A stretch of DNA of 64,000 nt. Source: Cryomorphaceae bacterium (lineage in GTDB: Bacteria > Bacteroidota > Bacteroidia > Flavobacteriales_D > Sanyastnellaceae). Numbering within the stretch: the first letter of the stretch is position 1; each line of letters starts with the position of its first letter. The position numbers and the translations under genes are program-made. The stretch covers positions 62,001 to 126,000 of the forward strand of contig WGNM01000001.1 in assembly GCA_016124575.1 (NCBI GenBank), read 5' to 3'. A model generated the notes under the pieces. That model was given only the letters and a program-made list of their open reading frames with translations, had not been told where the DNA came from and did no database searches. Positions 53,970 to 63,900 of the stretch are shown one piece after another.

Positions 53970-55625
53970 ATGAACAAAATTTTACGCTTCGGTGCGCTTG
54001 CTTTGGCAATTGCATCTTTCAGTGCTGTAAATGCAGCCGACATTATTGTTTCAGACGACGGGTCAGGAACGGGAACAACAACATGGACGAGTGATAACGT
54101 GTACTTCCTTGACGGATTTGTGTTCGTAAACTCAGGTCAAGCGCTTACCATTCAGGCAGGGACGGTGATTAAAGGAATGCCAGGAACTGGTGCTGTTGCA
54201 TCGGCATTGGTTATAGCGCGTGGCGGACAGCTTTTTGCTCAAGGAACTGCAGCAGCTCCTATCATTTTCACAGCTGAGAGTGACCCATTGGATGGCTCAT
54301 TGCCATTTGACTCACGTGGATTGTGGGGTGGTTTGATCGTTTTAGGAAACGCTCAATTGAACTCAACTCCAGGAGAAACTCAGATTGAAGGAATTCCGGA
54401 TACAGAACCACGCGGATTGTACGGTGGTACTAGCAATGGTGATAACAGCGGAACACTTACATACATTTCAATTCGCCACGGTGGTACAGACATCGGTGCT
54501 GGGAACGAGATAAACGGTCTTACCTTGGGCGGTGTTGGTTCTGCTACTATTATTGATTATGTTGAAGTAGTATCGAATGCTGACGACGGCATCGAATTCT
54601 TCGGAGGAGTTGCACAAGTTAAGCACGCAGCCGTTGCTTTTTGTGGAGACGATAGTTTTGACTACGACGAAGGTTTCAAAGGAAAAGGACAGTTTTGGTT
54701 TACCATTCAAGATGCAGCAGGTGGCGAAGGCGATCGTGGCGGAGAGCATGATGGTGGTACAGATCCAGAAGATGGTAACCCATTTGCTACACCTACAATT
54801 TTCAATGCTACCTATGTTGGACGTGGGCTTTCAGCTGGAAACCGCGCATTGACATTCCGTGATAACGCAGGAGGCTCATACAACAACTCTATTTTCACCA
54901 ATTGGGCTCGTGGAATTGATGTTGAGAGACTTGTTAGTGGAGAAGACAGCTATGCACGTTTTATTGCTGGTGATTTGAGCTTCAACAACAACTGTTTTTA
55001 CGACGTTGCTTCTGCGGGAATAGGCGCTACAGCTTCTGACTTGTTCAAAATTGCAATGGGTTCAGGATGGGCATCAACTTCTGACTCAACAGCTGCATTG
55101 ACTTCGAGCAGCGCCGCATTGCAAGCATCTTTTGCAGCTAATGGCAACGAAGTAGCGAATCCGGGAATTGTTATCGAACTAATAGAAGGTTCAAACGGTT
55201 TGATCCCAGTACCTACTAATGATGTAAGTGCATCACCATCATCAGACACCTGGTTTACTGCTGCTGGATACAAAGGTGCTTTTGACCCAAGTGAGGTATG
55301 CACATGGTTGACAGGATGGTCATTCCTTTATCAGCGTGGTTTCCTTGGATGTTTAGAGAGCATTGATGAACTAGCGGTTGAGACTCAATTGAACGTAATG
55401 CCTAACCCAAGCAACGGTACCTTTGAAATATCAATGGACTCAGACTTGACCAACGGTACCATTGAAATCGTAGACCTTACAGGACGAGTTATTTTCTCTA
55501 AGAATATCAACTTCCTTTCTGCTGGCAGCCGCATGCAAGTTGAGCTAGACGCCCCTACAGGCATCTACCTTCTTCAGGTTCGCCAATTGAACAATCTCCG
55601 CACAACACGCATTGTTGTCCGCTGA
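53970..55625 (+). CDS. secreted beta-helix protein with T9SS type A sorting domain
   Basis: A 551-residue exported protein. The signal peptide ends about AVNAA (residue 22). The body is a right-handed beta-helix-like chain with repeated turns such as TIQAGTVIKG, GLIVLGNAQLN and GTLTYISIRHGG, and an acidic region rich in Gly and Asp (GGEGDRGGEHDGGTDPEDGN). The C-terminal domain (LNVMPNPSNGTFEISM, ending TRIVVR) is the type A sorting signal. No enzyme motif was recognised. The gene shares a regulatory array with the TonB receptor downstream, so it probably captures or processes the ligand of that receptor. A terminator follows, so the two genes are separate transcription units with matching promoters. 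Confidence 0.8.
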   Translation: MNKILRFGALALAIASFSAVNAADIIVSDDGSGTGTTTWTSDNVYFLDGFVFVNSGQALTIQAGTVIKGMPGTGAVASALVIARGGQLFAQGTAAAPIIFTAESDPLDGSLPFDSRGLWGGLIVLGNAQLNSTPGETQIEGIPDTEPRGLYGGTSNGDNSGTLTYISIRHGGTDIGAGNEINGLTLGGVGSATIIDYVEVVSNADDGIEFFGGVAQVKHAAVAFCGDDSFDYDEGFKGKGQFWFTIQDAAGGEGDRGGEHDGGTDPEDGNPFATPTIFNATYVGRGLSAGNRALTFRDNAGGSYNNSIFTNWARGIDVERLVSGEDSYARFIAGDLSFNNNCFYDVASAGIGATASDLFKIAMGSGWASTSDSTAALTSSSAALQASFAANGNEVANPGIVIELIEGSNGLIPVPTNDVSASPSSDTWFTAAGYKGAFDPSEVCTWLTGWSFLYQRGFLGCLESIDELAVETQLNVMPNPSNGTFEISMDSDLTNGTIEIVDLTGRVIFSKNINFLSAGSRMQVELDAPTGIYLLQVRQLNNLRTTRIVVR

Positions 55626-55650
55626 GAATCATAGTAATTCTTTGAATCTG

Positions 55651-55684
55651 CAGGGCGTTCTCATCGGAGGGCGCCCTGTTTTTA
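55651..55684 (+). terminator. intrinsic terminator after the beta-helix gene
   Basis: CAGGGCG (55651-55657) pairs with CGCCCTG (55672-55678) across 14 nt, followed by TTTTT. It separates this gene from the receptor that carries the matching array. Confidence 0.8.
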
Positions 55685-55686
55685 TG

Positions 55687-55714
55687 TTAGCTTTCCCTTA
55701 ACACACACCTAACA
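55687..55714 (+). repeat. 11-bp periodic TTAACA-like direct repeats (candidate regulator array 2)
   Basis: TTAGCT (55687), TTAACA (55698) and CTAACA (55709) are exactly 11 bp apart, separated by 5-nt spacers. The last unit ends 9 nt before the GACCTTTG element. The last hexamer is identical to that of the array at 53905, and TTAGCT also occurs at 53852. Confidence 0.65.
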
Positions 55715-55723
55715 TTACCATTC

Positions 55724-55731
55724 GACCTTTG
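55724..55731 (+). promoter_or_regulatory. -7-like element GACCTTTG before the TonB receptor
   Basis: GACCTTTG followed by CACC matches the element at 53931 in its unusual first base and in the following bases. It lies 26 nt before the ATG at 55758. Confidence 0.45.
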
Positions 55732-55757
55732 CACCCGATTCAAGGATTATTATTTAC

Positions 55758-58700
55758 ATGAGACAGATTCTCGCTTTAGCTGTATTCGCACTCATTAGTG
55801 CGACGGCTTTTTCACAAGGAATAATTCGCGGTAAGGTTACCGACGGTATTACTGGTGAAGCCATGATTGGCGCTAACGTGCTTATAGAAGGCACTTCAAA
55901 AGGGGCCATGGCCGATTTGGACGGTAACTTCAGTTTAGAAGGACTTTCAGCAGGCACCTACAATGTTGTATGCAGCTTTATTAGCTATGAGAAAGTTTTG
56001 GTAACAGGAGTTGTTGTCAATAACGGCAAAGTAACCATCATCAACATCGACCTTAAGCCAGTAACTTTTGTGATTGAAGACGGAGCGGAGATAGTTGTAA
56101 AAGCTGATCGCGCCAAAGACAACTACATGGAGAATGTGAAGAAGAAAGATGCAGCCGTGATGGACTACATTTCTTCTCAACAGATCAAGAAAACAGGAGA
56201 TTCAGATGCTGGAAGCGCCCTTAAACGTGTAACTGGTGTTTCTACCGTAGGAAATTATGTTTTTGTCCGTGGACTTTCAGACCGCTACATCAAAACCACA
56301 TTGAACGGCGCTGAAATTCCAAGTTTAGATCCGAAGCGCAACTCTGTGCAGATGGATCTATTCCCTACCAACCTCATCGACAACCTTGTTGTGATGAAAA
56401 CAGCCAATGCAGATTTACCAGCCGACTACAGCGGAGCGTATATCAACGTCATCACCAAAGATTTCCCTGAAGAATTCATGTTTAACTACAGCGGTTCTTT
56501 TGGGTACAACACGAACGCTACTTTCAACAACGACTTCTTATCGACGACACAAAGCAGCACCGATTGGATGGGTTTTGACAACGGCATGAGAGACATCCCT
56601 TCAGCTGTTTCATCCGCCAACGGCGTCCCACAGCAAGACTTCTCAAACTATTACGACGCATTGGTTTATGCCGGTTATGAGGACGACCTAACAAATTTGG
56701 GTATCACCTCAGCATCAGACATTGGCACTGGTGCCGGTCAGACATCAATTGGAAGCATTGTCAATCAGATTGATGGCATTACTTCTGTATCTCAAGTGAA
56801 CAACGAGTTATTGCCGGCTGTGCGTGAAGCAAACAACCAGGAGCTTTCAAACATGACGAAATCTTTCGCCAATAACTGGACCCCGGTGAAACGAGCACCA
56901 ATCTTCGACCTTTCACAATCTATCAGCTTTGGAAATCAGACCAAACTTTTCGGCAAGCCACTCGGATACCTATTTGGTTTTCAATACAAGCGCACCAACC
57001 GCTTTTACAACGACGGTGTAACAGGACGTTACAAACTAACTGGAACAGAAGAAGAAGTAACATCATTGAACACCGAGCGTTTGTTGTCGGACACTCAGGG
57101 AACCGAGTCTGTATACACCTCGGCGCTCATCAACTTCAGCTATAAGTTAAGCGACAATAACAAAATCGGTATTGCCTACATGCCGAATATTAGTGGTGTG
57201 AACAACAGCCGCTACCAAGACGGTATTAACCCAAGTGATGAAGTTGGATTGGGTCAAGAGCAGCGCATGCAGCGTTACCTTGAGCGTAACATGAGCGTTT
57301 ATCAGCTGCGTGGAGAGCACTTTTTACCATCATTCTTCAAAGCTAAGGTAGATTGGTTGGGGTCATATACCCGTGGCCGACAAGAGACACCAGATTTGCG
57401 TGTGTTTATAAACAGCTACCGCGATAAAGATCCACAGACCTTTTACTTCGACGCTGAAGGGAACAACGTTACAGACGAAGCCTTGAACATCCTCGCTGAG
57501 GGCGAGAACTTGAACGACTATTTCCCAGGATACAGCACACAATTGGAGACAAATCCTGGTGTTGAGTATAACGTGTTCGACAACCTTTATCCATCGCCTA
57601 CGCGCTACTACCGCAAAATGATTGACAATACCCTCGATTTGAAATTGAACATCGAGTTTCCTTTTGAGAACAAAACAGGACTGCAGAACAAAGTTAGGTT
57701 TGGTGGTTCATACGTAGCAAAAACGCGTGATTACACAGAGCAACGTTACAGTTTTATTGCTAACAACGTTGACTACAATGGCGTTCCTGACGAATATTTC
57801 GCTGCTGAGAACATGAATGTCGTTCCAGGTTCTGGAACAGGGTACATCTATTTACGTGATGACACAGAGATTCAGAACAGCTATTCTGCGTACCAGAACG
57901 TTCTAGGGGCTTATGGAATGTTGGATATAAATGCCACAAGCAAGCTTCGCATTAATACAGGAGTGCGTTTAGAGACTACAGACATGTTATTGGAATCAGA
58001 CAAGTTAAAAGACACCGATCTTGACGCAGCTTCTGCTGATGAATTCCGCGGTAGTTTGAACTTGGTAGACGTACTTCCTTCATTAAACATGACCTACTTA
58101 CTCCGTCAATACGATCTTCAGACAACGAATTTACGTTTTGCTGCGAGCCGTTCAGTTGCTCGTCCGATGTTCCGTGAGAAAGCCCCTTATTCAGTTTTTG
58201 ACTTCGAAGTGCAGGAGCAACAAACAGGTAACACCGATTTGGATCGCACCTTGATTTCGAATTTGGACCTCCGATTGGAGCACTATTCACGTCCGGGTGA
58301 GATACTATCAGCTAGCTTCTTTTACAAAGATTTCACCAACCCTATTGAGCAAGTTATCCTTTCTACTGCTTCGAACGTTGAGATCACTTGGGTAAACGTT
58401 GAGCAAGCGCAGGTTTGGGGTGCTGAATTTGAAGTCCGCAAATCACTTAGCTTTTTAGGTGAGAATTTCTCTCCTTTTGGTTTTGGGTTCAACGTTACTT
58501 TGGTTAAATCTGCCACGACCATTTCAGCTGATGAGTTGGAGTTGATAAGAGCGACAGACCCTGATCATGCTGACACACGTCCGATGTATGGACAGTCGCC
58601 ATACGTTATCAACAGCATTTTGACTTACGACAACGATTCACTCGGATTGAATGGCGCATTGAGCTTTAACATACAAGGACCACAATTGGTATTGGTTACC

Positions 58701-58916
58701 AAAGGAGGAACACCGGATGTATATGACCAGCCGCGCGGCAATCTTGACTTCACGGTTAGCAAGCGTTTGGGTGACCGATTTAGCTTAGGATTTAAAGCCA
58801 ACAACTTACTGAATCCAGTGTACAGACAAACATATGTATTCAAAGGAACAGAGTACGATTTCCAAAGCATGACTTGGGGAAGAACCTTCTCTTTAAGTTT
58901 CGGATACCGCATTTGA
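55758..58916 (+). CDS. TonB-dependent outer membrane receptor
   Basis: A 1052-residue receptor. The signal peptide ends near ATAFSQG. A CarboxypepD_reg-like domain (IIRGKVTDGITGEAMIGANV) is followed by a plug domain (ALKRVTGVSTVGNYVFVRGL, then LNGAEIPSLDPKRNSVQMD) and a large beta-barrel. The last strand is TFSLSFGYRI, an aromatic/hydrophobic end recognised by the BAM complex. No SusD lipoprotein is adjacent, so it is not a SusCD glycan transporter; the upstream partner is the beta-helix protein under a matching promoter. The substrate is unknown. Phosphate-ester or organophosphate uptake is one testable idea, based only on the promoter architecture. Confidence 0.85.
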   Translation: MRQILALAVFALISATAFSQGIIRGKVTDGITGEAMIGANVLIEGTSKGAMADLDGNFSLEGLSAGTYNVVCSFISYEKVLVTGVVVNNGKVTIINIDLKPVTFVIEDGAEIVVKADRAKDNYMENVKKKDAAVMDYISSQQIKKTGDSDAGSALKRVTGVSTVGNYVFVRGLSDRYIKTTLNGAEIPSLDPKRNSVQMDLFPTNLIDNLVVMKTANADLPADYSGAYINVITKDFPEEFMFNYSGSFGYNTNATFNNDFLSTTQSSTDWMGFDNGMRDIPSAVSSANGVPQQDFSNYYDALVYAGYEDDLTNLGITSASDIGTGAGQTSIGSIVNQIDGITSVSQVNNELLPAVREANNQELSNMTKSFANNWTPVKRAPIFDLSQSISFGNQTKLFGKPLGYLFGFQYKRTNRFYNDGVTGRYKLTGTEEEVTSLNTERLLSDTQGTESVYTSALINFSYKLSDNNKIGIAYMPNISGVNNSRYQDGINPSDEVGLGQEQRMQRYLERNMSVYQLRGEHFLPSFFKAKVDWLGSYTRGRQETPDLRVFINSYRDKDPQTFYFDAEGNNVTDEALNILAEGENLNDYFPGYSTQLETNPGVEYNVFDNLYPSPTRYYRKMIDNTLDLKLNIEFPFENKTGLQNKVRFGGSYVAKTRDYTEQRYSFIANNVDYNGVPDEYFAAENMNVVPGSGTGYIYLRDDTEIQNSYSAYQNVLGAYGMLDINATSKLRINTGVRLETTDMLLESDKLKDTDLDAASADEFRGSLNLVDVLPSLNMTYLLRQYDLQTTNLRFAASRSVARPMFREKAPYSVFDFEVQEQQTGNTDLDRTLISNLDLRLEHYSRPGEILSASFFYKDFTNPIEQVILSTASNVEITWVNVEQAQVWGAEFEVRKSLSFLGENFSPFGFGFNVTLVKSATTISADELELIRATDPDHADTRPMYGQSPYVINSILTYDNDSLGLNGALSFNIQGPQLVLVTKGGTPDVYDQPRGNLDFTVSKRLGDRFSLGFKANNLLNPVYRQTYVFKGTEYDFQSMTWGRTFSLSFGYRI

Positions 58917-58933
58917 TTTCACTATCGATACTT

Positions 58934-58965
58934 AAAAAGGGCTGCATTTTGCAGCCTTTTTTTTT
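58934..58965 (+). terminator. intrinsic terminator after the TonB receptor
   Basis: AAAGGGCTGC pairs with GCAGCCTTTT across a 5-nt loop (ATTTT), followed by a T run. The rest of the gap to 59122 holds a short inverted repeat (AAGTCC-N14-GGACTT) and no gene. Confidence 0.88.
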
Positions 58966-59121
58966 GATAAACGCACGGACAAAATTCCGACCTATAAGTG
59001 CATTAGCAGGGGAAGTCCATATTTTTTTCAGAGGACTTAATGAGTTTGTATTAAGGCCGTTGGTAAAATAAAGAGCTGCGTTTAAGAAAGTCTTGAGCAA
59101 ATTTGCGGACACCCGAAGGGA

Positions 59122-60852
59122 TTATCCCAGTTGGTTGAATTCGTGCTGCAGATTATCAATGGTTTCCTGCGGCAAATTATGCAAATCCAACAGCATCATC
59201 CCATCCAAAGCATTATTGAACTTCGGATCAACATTAAATCCCAGAATCTTTGCATTCTGATGCAAATACTTCTTCAACAAAACTGGCATCGTGAACGAAC
59301 TGGGCTCGATATCTGAAATTATCTTGTCCAATTTCTTCAAGTCATTATCCGTCGCGCTGAGCAAGGCCTCGCTATCAACATTACCGATTTTTACAGTGTA
59401 AGCCTTCCTAGGTGTTACATACTGCGATAATTCTTGATCAAAATAATAGCGCTTGACAAACTCCATAATCAAGCCTTTCGATATCTCCTGATAACTGCCA
59501 CTAATGGTCACTGGCCCTATCACATAGCGATGATGAGGCTCCGATATCAAAACCATTAAAATCCCTTTCCACAGCATGAAAAGTGGCAACCGATGGCGTT
59601 GATAAGACTCAACTATAAAAGACCTTCCCAACTCTATCGACTGATCTAGAATGGGATTCATCTGAGCACTCATGCGAAACAATGAATGGGTATAAAACCC
59701 TTTCGACCCATATTTCCGCATAATCTCATGCCCTTTGCCTATTCTATAAGCACCAGCTAAAGCTTTCTCTTTGCGATCCCACAAAATAAGATGCTCGTAA
59801 TAAAAATCGTACTCGTCTATGTCCATCGACTTATTCGTCCCTTCTCCAACTCCCCTGAAAGTGATCTCTCGCAATCGACCAATCTCTCGAAGCAAATGAG
59901 GGATCTCGCCGCTGCGTGCTATATAGCAGACAAATTCTGCTTGTTCGAAAAGAATCTTTCCCTGCAATAGCGACAAATCTTTCTCCAATAGCTCGGTAGG
60001 CACTGGAGGTATTATATCATCTGGCTTTTTGGGGAATGTAAGTTTTCCGAAATATTCTCTTTTAACTTCAACCGATGAACCCAAAGCATAGGTCTTTGCG
60101 CGTAAAAACCTCCCCAACTGCTCCAAAGTCTCAAAACCATCCAAATCTTTGGGCGGGATGGGCTTCCCTATGCGCAATCGCATGGTCTTGCCTTTTTTAT
60201 TCATAAACTCTGCGGGAAGGCGAAGGGTGCGTAAGGATGGATGAATAACTCCAAGTAAATGAAACAACCTGCTGTTCTTTCCATCAAAATAAATTGGGAC
60301 AACCGGTACTCCAGCTTTCTTAATTAACTTCAGACTGGCGGTGCTCCATTGTGAATCGGTCACCGTGCCCAGATCGCGGTTAAATGCACTCACCTCTCCT
60401 GCCGGAAAAATCCCCAATGGCTTACCTTCCGACAAATGCCGAAGTGCTTCTTTCATACCTCGAAAACTAGACATGTTCGTTTGACCTTCTTCAAATGGAT
60501 TTACTCCGATGAAGTACTCACCCATTTGTTCTACCCGTGACAATAAAAAGTTTGCCATCACACGAAAATCTTTCCTGCGCTTTGTAACTACGCTGATAAG
60601 TGAAATTCCGTCGATGGCTCCAAATGGATGATTCGAAATGGTAATAAATGGTTTGTCTTCGGGTATTCGCTTCAATTCTTCCTCATCAAACTCTAGCTGC
60701 AAATCCAGCAAATCCAAAGATCCTTCAATGAACGACTCCCCTTTAAGGTGATTGATTTGTTCATAGAATCGATTGACTTTTTCTACACCTGATATGCGAT
60801 ACATGATCCCTACCAGTGGATTCCGACTGTCTAAGTTCACAGCCTCGGCCAT
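59122..60852 (-). CDS. OlsF-like double acyltransferase (PlsC-type plus GNAT-like N-acyltransferase)
   Basis: A 576-residue protein from the ATG at 60852 (a TTG lies nine codons earlier). The N-terminal half is a PlsC-type O-acyltransferase with TISNHPFGAIDGISL (His and Asp of the catalytic motif, five residues apart), FRGMKEALRHL and GIFPAGEVSAF. The C-terminal half (about 310-575) resembles the GNAT-like hemolysin/N-acyl amino acid synthase family (YYEHLILWDRKEKALAGAYR, FIVESYQRHRLPLFMLWKGI). This order matches OlsF, which makes ornithine or glycine lipids by adding both acyl chains. It may therefore make aminolipids of the outer membrane; the amino acid used is unknown. Confidence 0.75.
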   Translation of the reverse strand: MAEAVNLDSRNPLVGIMYRISGVEKVNRFYEQINHLKGESFIEGSLDLLDLQLEFDEEELKRIPEDKPFITISNHPFGAIDGISLISVVTKRRKDFRVMANFLLSRVEQMGEYFIGVNPFEEGQTNMSSFRGMKEALRHLSEGKPLGIFPAGEVSAFNRDLGTVTDSQWSTASLKLIKKAGVPVVPIYFDGKNSRLFHLLGVIHPSLRTLRLPAEFMNKKGKTMRLRIGKPIPPKDLDGFETLEQLGRFLRAKTYALGSSVEVKREYFGKLTFPKKPDDIIPPVPTELLEKDLSLLQGKILFEQAEFVCYIARSGEIPHLLREIGRLREITFRGVGEGTNKSMDIDEYDFYYEHLILWDRKEKALAGAYRIGKGHEIMRKYGSKGFYTHSLFRMSAQMNPILDQSIELGRSFIVESYQRHRLPLFMLWKGILMVLISEPHHRYVIGPVTISGSYQEISKGLIMEFVKRYYFDQELSQYVTPRKAYTVKIGNVDSEALLSATDNDLKKLDKIISDIEPSSFTMPVLLKKYLHQNAKILGFNVDPKFNNALDGMMLLDLHNLPQETIDNLQHEFNQLG

Positions 60853-60901
60853 GTTCTCTCTTGAAACTAGTTTACTCAATGCACCCGTTTTGTGGTTATC
60901 C

Positions 60902-60909
60902 CAAATTTA
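60902..60909 (-). promoter_or_regulatory. -7 element before the double acyltransferase
   Basis: The minus strand reads TAAATTTG, a full TAnnTTTG match, 22 nt before the TTG at 60879 and 49 nt before the ATG at 60852. Both starts remain possible. Confidence 0.45.
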
Positions 60910-60971
60910 ACGGATAAGGGCTATGAGTTTTCATTTTTGCAACAATAATATCAACCTGATTTCAACCCAAA

Positions 60972-63900
60972 TCACACGCGGATCCCAAATAGCAAAATGT
61001 CGTCAACTTGATTCTGATCTCCTTTCCAACTGACAAAGTGCTTATGTATAATTTGCTGCTGCTTCTGCATCTCTAAATGATGTACCTCATCGAGTATCTT
61101 AATAAGACCGCTCTTCTTTAGTTTCTTCCCATCAGTTCCGCCAAATTGATCCGGCAGTCCGTCTGTAAAATGATAAAAACTATCTCCTGCTTCCAGTTGG
61201 ATGGAGTGCAAACTAAACGTCTTTTCACCTTCAAAGTTCTTATCTCCGCCAATTGAATGTCGATCTCCTTTGATCTCAATACGTTGTCCATCTTTGTAAA
61301 CTATAATCGGTCTTCGTGCACTGCTCGTGCGCAAAACACCAGTTTTATAATCGTATTCAGAAATCGAGATATCCATACCATCATCCACAGCGAAATTACC
61401 GTGCTTGTTGTGAAGCAATTCTGTTATCTGTGTATTCAAATCGCGCAAAGCGGCCGACGGATCCAATACGGTGGGTTTGAAGGATACGTCTTTCAAAATC
61501 ACTGTACCAATCATCGACATAAATGCTCCCGGAACACCATGTCCGGTGCAGTCAGCACAAGCAACAATAACTTTACTCTCATGTCTGAAAATCCAATAAA
61601 AATCGCCACTTACTATATCACGAGGTTTATATAAAACGAATGACTCAGGGAACATGCGTTCAAACATGCTCGGATCGGGTAACATAGCACGCTGTATATT
61701 TTTTGCATAAAGAATACTGTCGGTAATGTCTTTGTTCTTTATCTCCAAGAGTTCTTTTTGGACAACCACCTCTTTGGTGCGGGCGTCCAATTCTGTTTGC
61801 AAATATTCTTGGTTGGCCCGCAAGAGTCGCTCTCTTCGATTGATGAAAAACCAAACCGTTAGAACCGTACCCGCGATAGCTAAGAGATAGAACCACCACT
61901 TTTGCCAAAATGGTGTGCTAACAATGATTCGGAGACTTTTTATTCGCTCTCCTCCTACTCCATTCTCATGATAGGCTTTGACCTTGAAGGTATACTCGCC
62001 TGGATCCAATCTGTTGTAGCGTGCATTGGTTGCCGAAGCTTGCTCTGACCAATCGAGATCATAATTTTCAAGGAAGTAACTGTATTTGACTTCTTCGGGA
62101 TCTTTGAAGGTGATACCTATGAAATTAAACTCTACGCGATAGGTATTAAATGGCACTTCAACCAACTTATCAGCCGATTGAATACTATCTCCTACTATAA
62201 CATTATGTAGGTTAATAGAGGGCTCAAGGTGTTTTTGCAAACGGTTATTGCCATGGTAAACTAGCAATCCCTTGCTGGTTCCGAATAACAAATCTCCGAA
62301 TGGTGTCATCTTCGACTGATCCTGGATAAAATCCAACTTCGAAAATGGTTCGTTGTCGAGTTTTTCTATGCTAAAATCATTGATGTCTATTCTCGACATA
62401 CCACCTCTGTGTCCAACCCAAATCTGTCCGAACTGGTCGGCTTCTGTTAAGTAACAATAGTCAGAAAGCAATCCGTCTTCACTGTTGAATGCAACAATCT
62501 TATCTCCCTCCATCATCACAACTCCAAGTCCGTCAGTTCCAATCCAAATACGGCCTTTGGCATCTTCTGCGAAGGATGTAAAATCAATGAGTCGATCACC
62601 AAAGGGCATCGATAATGTCATAATGTCTTCTCCGAAAATCAATGTTACCGAAGAAGTTTGTGTCCCAATAAAAACCCTATCGTTGCTATCTCTAAACAAG
62701 GTGCGGATGCGGTTGTGTGGCAAACCTGATTGCATCGATAAATGCTGGGCCACTTCGCCATCACGGATGATGTATATTCCGTAATCTGTCGCAACCATGA
62801 TTCGATCTTCTATCTCCAGAATCTTGTTGATGCGGTTACTGAGTTGGTCGTCACCAAAGGTGATGGACTGAAAATCGCTCGAGCCGAATTCCCGATAAAA
62901 CAAGCCTTGACCTTCGGTTCCGACCCATAAATTACTATCGGCATCAACGCAGATTGAGGTAAAGGGTCCTCCGCGAAGTCCGTTCTCATGCTGTAATATA
63001 TCATCCGACTGATTCAGCTTGCCAGTAAAATGATACAAGTGATCATCTGTTCCCAACCAATACTCTCCATTGCAAAATTCCATGGAGCGGACTTTCTCAG
63101 GCTCAAATTGATTTCCTATGTTATAAAACGAAAAATCGTCGGGTGTAAGCAAAATCAACCCTCCTCCTTTCGTAGCCAACCAAATGTTCTCCTCATTGTC
63201 CATAAAGAGTTTTGATACACTGCGAATCTCAAATTCCTGCCCTGGATCAGGGTTCAAGGAACGTTGATAAATGTCTCCTTTTCTATCGGTGAGTCGATAT
63301 GCACCATTTCGATTTGTTGCTATCCATAAACTGCCACTTTTCGATTCGAGGATGTCGTTCACCAAAAAACGGCTCAAATCAATATCTGTTGCCGTAATTT
63401 GATGTAGCTCTTGGTTGTCTGACATGTATTGATAGACTCCGAACTCATCGGTCCCAACAAATACAGATGATTTGTCAAGCGATAAATTGAGCGAAGTAAT
63501 GGGCATGCCCTCCAAATCTGGAATCCATTCTACAGCGGGTGAGCCAGGATTGCCAGTGCCTATTCTTACAGCACCTAAATCTGTTCCTACCAACAACTGA
63601 TTATTCGATAACTTCAATATGCTACTTGGAATACCGCCAGAAAATAGATCTTCGTGAATACGCCACTCTCCACCTAACATGCGAACGGCTAGACGTCCGT
63701 CTTGCAACAAAGCCCATAAAGTGTAAGATTGTTGAGCTAAACCAAGGACTCGGACATTGGCAAAGCCCTTTGGAGTACCAGAAACAGCTTCTGTTGATCG
63801 AATGGCTAACTCCCCGTAATAATCGGCATACAATACTTCTCCATTGGAAAGTTGACTTGAGGAAGATACAAAGGTAAACTCGAGTTTATCGCTCGCTGTC

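Noticed and set aside
59013-59038. Inverted repeat AAGTCC-N14-GGACTT in the gap after the TonB receptor
   Set aside because: Only 6-bp arms around a long T-rich loop, no neighbour whose promoter it would obviously control, and this could occur by chance.
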